DNA of 64,000 nt from contig MU401648.1 in assembly GCA_022579005.1 (NCBI GenBank), positions 1 through 64,000 on the forward strand, given 5' to 3'. Source of the stretch: Poronia punctata. Lineage: Eukaryota; Ascomycota; Sordariomycetes; Xylariales; Xylariaceae. Under the pieces are notes generated by a model that was given only the letters and a program-made list of their open reading frames with translations, had not been told where the DNA came from and made no database searches. Both the position numbers and the translations under genes were made by a program. This document shows positions 52,993 to 64,000 of this stretch, one piece after another (position 1 is the stretch's first letter; each line of letters opens with the position of its first letter).

Positions 52993-54013
52993 TGTGCAGG
53001 TATGTAGTTCATAGGAGTCTCTATGTGTGAGCAATCGGAAGAAGCGTATCCTGATGGTGTGGCTGAAATCGGAGGGAAGAAAAGGAACTTTAGGATTACA
53101 AGATAATATGAAAGAGAACTTCAAACCAAAGGAGAAAGAAGGAAGTAGGGACGACGCGCTTGCAATGGAGGTGGCCAAGGCTCTTCAGGCGACCAGTACT
53201 ACGAGTGCTCGTGGTAGTAGGTACATGAATACAAGTATTGGGTTAGTAAGGGAGTGACTAGAGTCACTAGACCCGGGTTGGCATGGCAGTGGGGTCGATA
53301 TGACTAATAACAAGTTGGACGCGTTTATACCTAGAGGTTAATTAGGAGCTGTATAGTAGGGTGATTATTGGTTATTTAAGTAAAAATAGGCTATAACTAT
53401 AATAAACATGTTTATAAAATAATTTATAATTTATAATTATTTAAAGTTTATTTATTTAAAAGTATATTATTTAAAAAAAAATTTATTAAACTAATAAACA
53501 TTTTTTAAAAAAGGTTTAATTAAAAAATTTAACTTATATAATATAACACTTTAATATTAAAGTTATATAATTAATTATATTAATTATAGCTTTATAATAT
53601 TTAAATTTAGTTAAACTGTTAAGCTAATATTAAAAGCTAGTTAAAATAAAAATAATTTAACTAAGTTAAACTTTTTAAAAAAATCTTTTTATTAAATATA
53701 TTATGTTAAGTTAATATAGTTTATATATTTTTAAAGTTTAAAAGCTTTTAATTTTTATTTATAATTTTACTTTAATATCTTTTTTTAAAAAAGTAAATAT
53801 AAACCTTTAAACTAATATTATAATACTTATATTATTATAATTATTATACTTTAATTAAAAAAGGTAAATAAATAAAAGAACTAGTTTTTAAAACTTAATA
53901 GTTAATAAAAATATATAATTAATTAATTATAATAAATAATAGGTTTATATTAAAAGTAATTAAGTAATTACTATTAAAGTAAAAAAGCGTTTAATATATA
54001 TTAGCAAATTAAT
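52993..54013. other. SPT5 upstream region and border of AT-rich block
   Basis: Normal composition to about 53345, the SPT5 promoter and 5' leader, then RIP-like AT-rich DNA. A short plus-strand frame at 53027-53257 looks like chance reading of purine-rich leader sequence. No gene is seen beyond it. Confidence 0.6.
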
Positions 54014-54731
54014 TATAAAGGTTTAATTAATAAGTTAGTTATAAGGTAATATTACTAGCAATTTTAAAAACTAGGTATATTAAATAACTTTTATTTAGTT
54101 AACTAGATAAGTAACCAGGCTAGCAAAAAAGATAAAAAAAAAGTATAACTAGCTAAACTATAGCTAATAGTTAATATAAGTTTAGCTTATATATACTTTA
54201 TATACTTATAGTATAGCTAGTAAGTTTTATAAGTAAGTGCTTTATTATATTGCCTTTTTTTTAAGTTGCTAGTTTATAGCAACTTTAATAATTATATATA
54301 TTTACTAGTTAGGCTTATATTTAATTTCTTTAATTAAATTATTAATTTTTTTAATTAAATTATTATTTTTTTAAAAAAGCTGTTTTTATTTACTTATTAG
54401 TTATAAGTAGCCTTATATTTCTTTTTAATTTTAGCTTTTAATTTTAGTTATTTAGTTTTTTTAGTTTTTTTTAAAAAAAATTGTTTACTAATTAACTACT
54501 GCTATATTCCTTTTTTTAAGTATTATATCTTTTATATATATATTGCTTTAATATAGCTTTAAGTTAGTTATTTTTTAAATGTTATATATTAACCATTTTT
54601 TATATAAAGCTTAGTTAAAATGCTTTACTTACTATATTTTGCTAAAAGCTTTATATTAGCTATATTTTTAAAATATATAATAACTTTTAAATTTATTATT
54701 TTTATACTTTTAGCTTTATTACCTATATTGC
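54014..54731 (-). mobile_element. Truncated copy A family element (LTR plus 3' internal end)
   Basis: 54014-54249 is a full-length LTR (TATAAAGG to TTATTATA) in the same sense as copies A to C. 54250-54731 matches the internal sequence just inside the left LTR of copy A (TTGCTAGTTT.TAGCAA.TTTA, TTACTAGTTAGGC). The rest is cut off by the oppositely oriented LTR at 54732. Confidence 0.75.
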
Positions 54732-55300
54732 TATAATAGGGCACCTAGCTAAGAAACTTACCTGCTAAGCTATTTGCGTTTAAACTATATACTAGCTAAA
54801 GCTATGCTAACTAATAGCTAAGGCTTTGCTAGTTATACTTTTTTAAAAAAGATTTAGCTAGTCTAGTTACTTACTTAGCTAATTAAATAAACGTTATTTA
54901 ACATACTTAGCTTTTAAAATTGCTAGCAATATTATTTTATAACTACTTTATTGTTTAAACTTTTAAACTTTTTTATTTTTTTATTTTTAAATTATAATAT
55001 AATATTTAATAAAAAGATTTAAACTAAAAACTAGGCCTAGTTTATAATTATTAAGAAAATAATTAGCAATAATATAAACAAGCTTAATAAACTTAATATT
55101 AAAAATAAGTAATAAAAACTAATAAAACTAATTAATAGTTAAATTAAATTTATAAAAAGCTAAAAATAAAAAAGCTATAATAAATAAAAAAAGTAAAAAA
55201 CTTAATAGTAAGCTAAAAAAACTTAAAATAAAAAGCGCTATTAAAAGCAAAAAAGTAAAAAGCATTAATATATATTTAACTTATATATTATATATTATAT
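54732..55300 (+). mobile_element. Plus-oriented copy A family fragment (5' LTR and leader)
   Basis: 54732-54965 is a complete LTR in reverse sense, starting TATAATAGGGCACCTAGCTA. It is followed to about 55260-55300 by the leader seen as reverse complement left of 10113 in copy A, including AAACTAAAAACTAGGC and AAGCTTAATAAACTTAAT. The internal coding part is missing, replaced by unrelated DNA from about 55313. Confidence 0.75.
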
Positions 55301-55312
55301 AAATAATAATAG

Positions 55313-55611
55313 TAACTTATTCCGACAATAAGTTGCAGCAAACAGAGTAGATTAGAATAGGTGCAAAGCATTAAAGGTAGAACTATACGCTTTAAAATAT
55401 AATATAATTAACTATGATCTATAAAAGTATTTAACTAAGTCTAAGGTGCTTTATATATTTCTAGTACCTTTTAGGTATAAGTATATATTATATAATAGTT
55501 TAAAATATGCGTAGCGTATCTTACCTTATTTAAAATAAGGTTACTATATACCTAGTTACTTAAAGTACTTTTAATACTTTTAAATCTAGGTTATATGCTT
55601 TATTTGTTATA
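55313..55611. repeat. Candidate LTR of a third retroelement
   Basis: Proposed bounds TAACTTATTCCGAC to TTGTTATA. Immediately to its right is TACCCCCTATCTAAGG (55612-55627), which on the minus strand would be a polypurine tract next to a 3' LTR. The segment keeps more G and C than its neighbours and contains a TACCTTATTTAAAATAAGGTTA palindrome. No second copy lies in the window, so this is only a candidate, and the orientation is uncertain. Confidence 0.35.
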
Positions 55612-56637
55612 TACCCCCTATCTAAGGCTAACTATTATAAATAGCTTTAAATGTTAACTAGTAAGATAATATAAGTAAACAAAAAAAAATTATTATAAAT
55701 AAAATAGTAATATTAGCATATATAAACTAATTTTTAAATATGTTTGCGTATTTAAAATGCGTTATAATAATTATAAAGTGCTAGTAATCGTATAAATGCT
55801 AGCAATCTTTAGGTTTTTTTTAAATACAAGTGCGTATTTAAAAATGCGTTATAATATATAGTAGTTAAAATAAATTAAAGTAATTAAGTATTTTAGTACT
55901 TTATTGTTTATATAAGCCTATAAATATATTAAATGTACTTATATTTAAACTAAGTACTTTTAAGTATTTTATATTATATTATAGTGCTTAGTTACGTTTG
56001 CTGTTTATTTACTTTGCTTACGCTAATACTTTTATAAGCTTAAATACTTTTTTAAATTTCCTAACTTTTTTTTTTTTATATTTTTGCTTTTATATTTTTT
56101 TATTTTATATACTTATTACTACCTTTTAGCGCATAAACATTAGTTTTTAATTAATTTTTAAAGTATTTAAAACGTTATTATGCTTTTTAATTATAAAGTA
56201 AGTAATATATGCATTTTTTTTTTTATTTAATGCTTACTACGCTATTTTGCAATATATAATGTAAAATTTAAACTTATTTTTAGTATATAAATAGTTTATT
56301 AGTTAAAAAAAAAGTTTTAAGCTATAGCTAAGCATATAAATGCAAACTTTAATATAAAAGATCTTGCTGCCTTTTTAGCCTAGGCTTATATAAAAAACTT
56401 TTATAGCGTAAGTAAGCGCAACTTAGCTTTTGCAATACTTTATTATAAAAAAAATAAAGCTAGTATGCTTGTAAGCTTTTTTATATTATTTATAATGCTT
56501 ATTTAACTTATTTTAATTATAAGTTTACTTTTATTAAAGCATCCTATGCTTACGTTTAATATAGTTTTTAGCTTATTATTTAAAAAAAAGCAAAACTGGT
56601 TACGTTATAAAAAAGGCTTTATAAAGCAAGTATTAAA

Positions 56638-56787
56638 AAATAAGCATTTTAATAATAATATAAATGCTTATTTAAAAGTTGCTACTATTAGTTAAACTTT
56701 TATAGCAAAAGCTAATAAGCATTTAAATAATAATTTTAATGCTTATAAAAAAGTTGTTGCGCTTAAACAAGCTTTTAAAGTGCTTAT
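56638..56787 (+). repeat. 75-bp tandem repeat with palindromic core
   Basis: Two diverged units, 75 bp apart, each hold a 30-bp imperfect hairpin TAAGCATT...AATGCTTA (56641-56670 and 56716-56745), then AAAAGTTG and a poly-T end. Read on the plus strand the period is 25 codons, with NKHxNNNxNAYxKV in both, so it may be the remains of a repeated protein segment. Confidence 0.6.
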
Positions 56788-57100
56788 AGTTATTTTTTGC
56801 ATTTTTTATACTAAAGTTTGCAGTTTACTGTTTTTTTATATAACGCTTATGCTTTTGTTAATAGCAAAAGTTGCTTTTAGCACAGTATTTGTACATAATG
56901 CCTTTGCTAGCATAAACGCTACTTATGCTTTAAAGCGTGCTAAACAGTAAGCAAAGCGTACGCTTTAATTACCTATTTCCTTACTGTTTAATTTATTAAG
57001 CAAAAGTAATTTTATAATGTATTATATTTGTTAACGTTAGCAAAACAATGTAAAAAAAGCTGCTAGCAAGCAGCTTAAAAATATTGCAAATAAAAATATT

Positions 57101-57260
57101 ACTAGTAAGCAACTAAATAATATTGTAAGTACTTTTATACCTTTGCTTAAAGCGTTAATTGCTAGCAAGCAACTAAATAATACTATAAATACTTTTATGC
57201 TTTTGTTTAAAGTATAGGTTGCTAGCAAGCAACTAAATAATATTGCAAATACTCTTTTTG
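57101..57260. repeat. 60-bp tandem repeat
   Basis: Three units spaced exactly 60 bp begin .CTAG.AAGCAACTAAATAA at 57101, 57161 and 57221, with a partial unit from 57062. The period equals 20 codons: ASKQLNN on the plus strand, or LFSCLLA on the minus strand, where a 98-codon frame (57037-57333) stays open. Which strand was coding is not clear. Confidence 0.7.
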
Positions 57261-60200
57261 TCTTTATTATAGTATTTTTTATAGCATCTAATTTAGTTTT
57301 TAATCCCTTTTTTGCACTAGTACAAATAAACAATACCTTAGTATTATAAACTTTTTAGTTAGGTTTAAAAGAAAATAAAAAGCTTTAATATATAAAAAAA
57401 ATGCGTGCTTTGCTTTAGTTAGCATTATAAGCTGCAACTTGTTATATTTTTTAATTAAAAGCGCATTTTTTGCTTTATATTTGTTTTTATAGTAAAAATT
57501 ATTATAAAAGTTTTATATAGTAAGTTAAAATATTTTTAATATATTATAATGCTTGCCTTTTTATTTAACTATACTAAGTTACTTTTGCTATATAGTTACT
57601 TGTTTTGTTAAAAGGTTCCCTTTGTGCTAAAAAAAAAGGCTATTGCTTAAAAGCTATAAAAAGCTTTTAAGCGCAGTTTTTTTGTTTTTAGTTAAGGTTT
57701 TCTTTTAAAGTTTTCTTTTTTTATATATATTGTTTTATTACGTGCTTTTAGCTTAGTAAAAAAAAGTTAAATACTAAAGCAATGCTTAAATGTATTATTT
57801 AACGCCGGTTTAAATCTAGTACTTAATAAATAGCTATAAGTTTTGCAAACTATTTTTAATACTTTTGCCCTTATTAGCTTTAGTTTAAATACTTTTATTT
57901 TTATTAGCTTTAATTTTAATAAAAAAAGCAATAATAATAGCAATAATAGTATTTAGTTTAGCAAGTTTAATATAAACAAAGATTATATTTTATATTATAA
58001 TTATATAAAGCTATACACTTTAAATTAGCTTTTGCATACTAATAAAGCTGTTTTTAAAACGCTTGCTTTTTTTATTTATAAAAAAAGCAAAAGGTTGTAC
58101 TTAAATTATAACTAAGTGCTTATTAAGATATTTTATATACTAATTATTTTTTAGCTATAATATGTAGTTTTATTTATTTATTTTTTAAAATTAATTATTA
58201 TAATATAGCTAACTTAAATTACTGTTCCTGCTTACGTTGTACTACTAGCTAAGCTTGTTGCCTGCTTTTTGCTTAAGTTGTACTATATACTAACGCTTTA
58301 TTTAAAATACTTAAAGCAAAAGCAACTGCTAAAAATTAAATAAGTATTTTACTTTTATTTTTAATGCTTATAAGTATTTAACTTTATTTTAAAAAGTAAA
58401 AAAGTTGCGCAAGTATATTAACACTTTAAATAGTTGTTGCAGCAATTTTTATTAGCACATTATCTACTTTTATTTTAAAAAAAATGTTTAGTAGTAAGTA
58501 TTTTTAAAAAAAATATAAAATACTATATTTTAAATACTTAAGCTAAAAAGTTATAAAGTTAAAAACGCAAAGCTTAACAAGCTTATAGTAAATAATAAAA
58601 AGCTTATTTTAGCTTAAAATGCTACTATTAGTTTTTAAAGTCTTAGTACTTTTTAATAAAAAGCACGTAGTAGTAATTATAGTGCTTATAAAGCTTGTAG
58701 TAGTTAAAATTAGTAGCATGCTATTAATGCTTAAGTAAAAAAAGTAAAAAAAAAAAGTAAAAAGTAAAAAAGCTTTTAAAAAAGATTAAATTAGTTTTGT
58801 TTTACGCTTATTTATTATTTATTATTTTTAAGTAATTTTGCTTAGCTAGTTTAAATATAAATATTAAAGTCTTATAATAAATTTTTAATGCTTATGCCTT
58901 TTTTTAATTAAAATGCAATGCTTTACTACCTTTTAAAGTTAATTCCTTATTTTAAGTAGTAGTATTAAAATTTATTATAAGTTTAGTAGTAATTTAAAAT
59001 GTTTAAACGCTTTTTAAAATAAGTTCTTAGTAAGTTTATTAGCTAGCATGTTAGCTATTATTATATACTTAATTTTAAATAAGCCCTTTTAATATTACTT
59101 ACGTATTTATATGTTTTATATATTAACATATTTTAATTAAATGCTAATATGTTTTTTATTTTTTATTGCTAAGCAAATTGCCTATATATTATTAAAGTAA
59201 ATTTTTTAGTTTTAATTAAAATTAAGCTTTATGTTAGCTATTAAACGCTTTAGCGCTATAGCCTCTTTGCTTGTTAGTTTTAAAACTATTAACTTTGCTT
59301 TTATAATAAAAATAAAAACCGTATTTTATTAACATGCTTTTTAAGTAATTAAGCCTCTTTATAGACTTATTAAGTATTTATAAAAAAATTGCCGTATTTT
59401 TAAATTATTAGCAAAAAACGCATCTTTTACTATTACTAGTGCTTATAAGCTATTAAAAAAATAGTTTATTACTATTTCTAGCTTTTTAATATAATATAAA
59501 TACTTAATAACTTAATTTGCTATAACTAAATACTTTAAACCTAAGTTAGTTAAAAACTTTAATAAAAATAATATAATATATAATATATTTGCTTTTATTA
59601 TAATTACTGTATATATAATTAATTTTATATACTTTTAATACGCTTTAATTTATACTTTTATTGCTATGCTTTTAAACTTTTTTAGTTTTTTATAAAGTAG
59701 TAGTATATATAGTGTTTAGCTCTTATTAGCTAGATTATAACGCTTAGCTACCTTTTTAATATATTAGTTATATAATAAGAAAATTATTTTCTTTTTTTTG
59801 TCTTTTACTACTTTAATTTTAAAAAACTATATAATGTTTTTTTAGTTTTTAATTTTATATGCTTATTTAATACTTTAAGTTACTTAAAACGCTTACGCTT
59901 TATAAGACTTTAAATATAGTACTAAAAAATTGTTTATATAAAAAACTACTAGTATTTAGTAGTTTTTGCTATAAAACAAGCAAGGTTTTTTTTTAAAAAG
60001 TATAAAACTAAGTTTTATTAGCATGCTTAAAAATTCCTTATACTAAAAAAAAAGCAAGTTTTTTAAACTATATAATGCTTTTAAAAGCAGTATAACTTTA
60101 TTAAAATACTTTTTTATACTATTAAGTATATTATATATTACTAGCTTTTTACTTTTTTTACTTATATTAAAAAACGCGCTTTTAATATTATACTATTTAT

Positions 60201-63200
60201 ATTTAAAACTAAAGTAGGCTGCTATTATTATAACTAGTTAAAAGGTTAAAGCAATAAAAGTAGTTATATAAGTTAACTAAAAAGTGTTAATTGCTTATTA
60301 ATTTCTTTTTATTACTAGTTTAGCTTTATAGTTTATAAAATACCTTTTTTTATTAAACTTATAAGCAAACACTTATTTTAATAGTAGTAGCTTACTTATT
60401 GCATTTTTGCATAAAATATGTTTTATAACATTAAGTATAAGTATTTAATTTAGCTCCTTTTTTGCGCTTTTTTTAAAATACTTTTTTAGCAAATACGTTA
60501 TAAAGTTTTTTTAATGCTTAAGTTCTAGCTTTACTAAGTTGTTTTAATAGATTTTTTTTTCTAAAAAAGCACCTAAACGTTTTGCTTTTATTTGCCTTAC
60601 TGCTGCTGTAAATACAGCGTATAAAGTCTTATATTTTTAATTTTTTTAATAAATTGCTTTTAGTTAATTTAAAAAAAATGTTTTTAAAAAAAATTTCTAA
60701 CACTTATTATTATTATTTAATATTATAATTATATTTTTGCTATATATAAGTGTTGTAAATATATGCTAATTACTTTTCTTAGCTTTATTATAAAGTAAAA
60801 ATTTATAAAGTTTTTTGCTTTTTTTAACTTATTTTAAAAGTTTTTATTAAATATATTTTTTTTTTATTTTTAGTTTTTTTATATTAAAAACATTTAAGCT
60901 TTATACCTTTTTTTTAAAAGCTTTATTTTGCTTTTTTTTAAGTTATATATTAAAAGTATTAAAGTGCTTTAAAGCATTATAAAAGTTTTCTTAATACTTT
61001 AAAGCTTTTTTTTTTATTATTAAATATAGTTAAGCATTTAAAGTTATATTTTAATACTTTACTACATTACTTTATAAGCTTAAACGCTTTAAAGCAGCTA
61101 TTTTTTATTTAAGCTGCTTATTAATATTAGCTTATAGCGTCCTTTTTAGTATACTTAACTTTTATAGTTTTTGCCCTATACTTTATATACTTTTTTTAAG
61201 TGCTATTAATATACTGCTTTATTATTTAAGTTTTTAATTATACTATTTTCCTTGCTTAAAAAGCTCTAGCGTATTTTTAAAAGTTATAAGTCCTTATTAC
61301 TAATATTATAAGTTTTTTAGTAGCTTTACTTACTTTTACGCTATACTTACTTTTAACTTATAAGCTTATAAAAAGCTATTTAGGCCTTTAGTTAATTTAA
61401 GCGCACTTTTAGTTTTTTTTGTTGCTAGCAGTATATTAAGCAGTGTTTTATAACTTAAAATATTTTTAGTTTTATTATTTAAAAGTTTATTAAAAAATAA
61501 CATTAGTATTAGTTTAACTTTAATAAACTTATATTATACTATTTTTTAATTAATATGCTTATAAGTTTTTTTTAAATTATAAAACTATGTTTTATTAAAC
61601 TTTATATTTTTAAACGTAATTACCTGCTTTATTGCAAGTATTTAAATTTAGTATAAGTTAGTTACTATATACTTTACTATATATTTTATATATACTTAAG
61701 GTTTTGTTTTAAATACTTGTTTTTAATAACTTATAAAAAAATCTTGCTTTAATAAATAGCATTTATATTTATATACTACTATTTTTAACTAGTTTAGTTT
61801 AAGATTACTTATTAGTACTTTTTTTATTTTTAGTATATACTAGTAAAAATAGTATATAAACTATGTATAAAGTTTTTTAAGTAGGCTATAAAAATTATAA
61901 GCTTTTAAAAAGCTTTAATTATATAATTACGCTGCTGCTTAAACTATTTTTAGCTATAGTTTAGTAAGCAAATATGTTTTGTTTATTATAATAGTTAACT
62001 TATATATAATTTATTATTTAGCTTATTTACTTGCTTTTACCGGTTTTTTAATATATATAAGTAAAGTTTTTATTATAATTCCTTTTTTTTTATATTACTT
62101 TTTATACTTAGTTTTTTTTTTTATAGTAATAATTACTTTTTTATTATCGTAGCAAAAAAAGCAAAAAGAAAGTTTAAACTAGCGTTTTATTTACTTTTTA
62201 AAACTAGTAAGCTTTTTAAGTACTAGTTCTAAGCTTTTTTTTTATAGTAAAAAGGCCTAGAGCATTTTGCTATATTTGTTTTTTAAGACTAATATTTACG
62301 TAGATTTATTATAGCCTTTTTTATAGTTAAATAAATCCTAATAAATCTTTTAAAATAGCTAACTTATATAACGCTTTAAAGTTTAGCAAAATACTACTTT
62401 AGTTATATAAGTAGTAGTATAGCTATTATACTTAATATAAAGCATTTTTTAAATTTTAACATTTTATACTTTATTAGCTAAAGCTTGCAAAGCTTTTAAA
62501 CTTAAGTATTTTGTTTTTAAGTACTATAATTTCTTTAAATTAGTTTATAATTATAATAGGTTTTTAAAAGGTTAATATTTCTTTTTTATAGTAGCTATTA
62601 TAATCCTTACAGTACTAAGTAAAATATTAAAAAATATTACAAAGTTTACTAAGTAACTGCTAAAGTAAAAAAATTAAGGCTTATATTTAAAAAAAACTAG
62701 GTTATAATAACGTGCAAGCATTCTAAGTATAGTATTGTACTTAATTAATCTATATTAAAGCAAGTAGTTAAAACTACAATACTAAATCCCCTTTTGCTAA
62801 AGTTAAGCTTTTAAAACAATATTAATATAAAAACCTTTAACTACGTTTATATCTTTTAAAACTAGGTTTTTTATATAAAGACCTATAATCTTATTTATTA
62901 CTTTTTAAATTGTTTATTAACCTTTTTTAATTATTAAAAAGCTTATAATGCTAAATAAGACGCTGCTATTAAATATAGCTTAAAAGCTTTTTTTATTTAA
63001 TAAATCTAGTTTATTAACTAAGTAAACTGCTTTATAATTGTTTAGCACTGTACTATTTACTAGTACGTATTAAGGTTGTTTAAGTATTATAAATATAGCA
63101 AAGTTTTTAGCTTTAATGCTAAGGCTTACTAAATTAATTATTATATAAATTTAATTCTTAAGTAAATATTTACTTTAGCTAAAATTTTTTTGCTTATTTA

Positions 63201-64000
63201 ATTTTCCTCTTTTTTTAAAGCTTATAAGTCTTAATAATACCGCCTACCTTTTTTTTACAATTTCCTATTAAAGTTTATTTTACTTAGCTTATAAGTAGCG
63301 CTTTTTAGTTTTTTTAATATACTTATTACTTATTTAAAAACTTTTAAAGCTTATAAATCTAGTAATAGCGCGCTAAAAGTAAGCGCACTTATATAGTAAC
63401 TATAAGTAATAGCTCTTTTTATTTTTAAAAAAACATAGGCAAGACTTACTTTTGCTACTAAAAGCGTTTTTAGCACTTAACTTTGCTTAAAGTGCTTTTG
63501 CTTTTTTAAAGTTGTTTAAAACTGCTATTATAAAAATAGCTAAAATACTGGCTTTTTTTTAGTTTTTTAACTTTTAGTTATACTTTTTAAAGATTTTAGC
63601 ATATTTTGCAAGCGTTAAAATTAATTTGCTAAGGGCCTAGCAATAAAAAAGTTATATTTTTTTATTTTAGGCCTACTTTAGTATAATTTTAGTACTTATT
63701 ATAGTTAAAAAATTTTTCGCTGCTAGTAGCTTTTTAATATTTACTACATTGTAGTTAAAAGCTTTATTATATGCTGCTTACTATTTCTTATACTACTTGC
63801 TTAGCTTAACTAAGCTTTTTTATGCTTTAGTAAGCACTTAATAGTATGTTTTTTAAGCAATTTATTAAAACTTAATATTATATAAGGCAATAATTTCTTT
63901 TAAGCGCTAAATAAAGTTTTAAAGCGTATAATTATAGTTTTAGTTTTAAAGCACTTAAACTTAGCTTTTAAAGCAGTTATTAACTATTTTATTAACTTAA

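Larger units (their letters stand above)
55612..64000. mobile_element. Unassigned RIP-degraded repeat-like DNA
   Basis: About 8.4 kb of AT-rich sequence with scattered GC-containing words, like the insides of the two gypsy families, but matching neither by eye. It contains a diverged 75-bp tandem repeat (about 56638-56787) and a 60-bp tandem repeat (about 57101-57260). I found no reverse transcriptase, integrase or transposase motif that I can defend. It runs off the window end. Confidence 0.4.

Noticed and set aside
53027..53257. 76-codon plus-strand gene upstream of SPT5
   Set aside because: It lies in the SPT5 leader on the opposite strand, is low-complexity and resembles nothing known.
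57062..57260. CRISPR-like spaced repeat
   Set aside because: The intervals between repeats are themselves similar, so it is a plain tandem repeat in a fungal genome.
57037..57333. Small membrane protein with 20-residue hydrophobic repeats
   Set aside because: It follows the 60-bp tandem repeat in RIP-mutated DNA; hydrophobicity comes from T-rich codons and the flanks show no gene.

Overview
The window is nuclear DNA of a filamentous ascomycete (Pezizomycotina). Three short islands of normal base composition carry intron-containing fungal genes. They sit in extremely AT-rich DNA full of degraded LTR retrotransposons. C-to-T and G-to-A differences between LTRs of the same element are the mark of repeat-induced point mutation (RIP), so this is a two-compartment, AT-isochore genome. 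The species cannot be named from what I see.

Layout. 1-689: a 9-bp minisatellite at the window edge, then AT-rich DNA. 690-1468 (-): a one-gene island with ADE8 (glycinamide ribonucleotide formyltransferase). About 1690-18710: AT-rich block with a Ty3/gypsy element (copy A, 2961-10334) nested in an older relative (copy B, 1980-16908); an 8-bp minisatellite with a 100-N gap abuts copy B's right LTR. 18891-21624: island 2, with a DUF1776 protein (+) converging on YTH1/CPSF30 (-). About 21960-38740: AT-rich block in which gypsy copy C (22862-37956) is interrupted by an 836-bp TRIM-like element and by a second gypsy family (25828-32856, 228-bp LTRs). About 38740-53340: island 3, with a secreted GH31 alpha-glucosidase (+), a secreted AA9 lytic polysaccharide monooxygenase (+), ribosomal protein uS19/RPS15 (-, seven exons, one GC-AG intron) and elongation factor SPT5 (-). 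About 53340-64000: AT-rich block with facing LTR fragments of the first family and a further unassigned element.

Function. ADE8 (purine synthesis), YTH1 (mRNA 3' end formation), RPS15 (translation) and SPT5 (transcription elongation) are core genes. The GH31 and AA9 genes are the only adjacent pair with a shared theme, extracellular polysaccharide breakdown. No operons, CRISPR arrays, rRNA genes or convincing tRNA genes were seen. I found no new multi-gene system. The most informative content is the nested retroelement stack with exact LTR and target-site boundaries, the TRIM-like element, the minisatellite grown beside an LTR, the abrupt RIP borders next to essential genes, and the microexon structure of RPS15. 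All coordinates were read by hand without alignment software.
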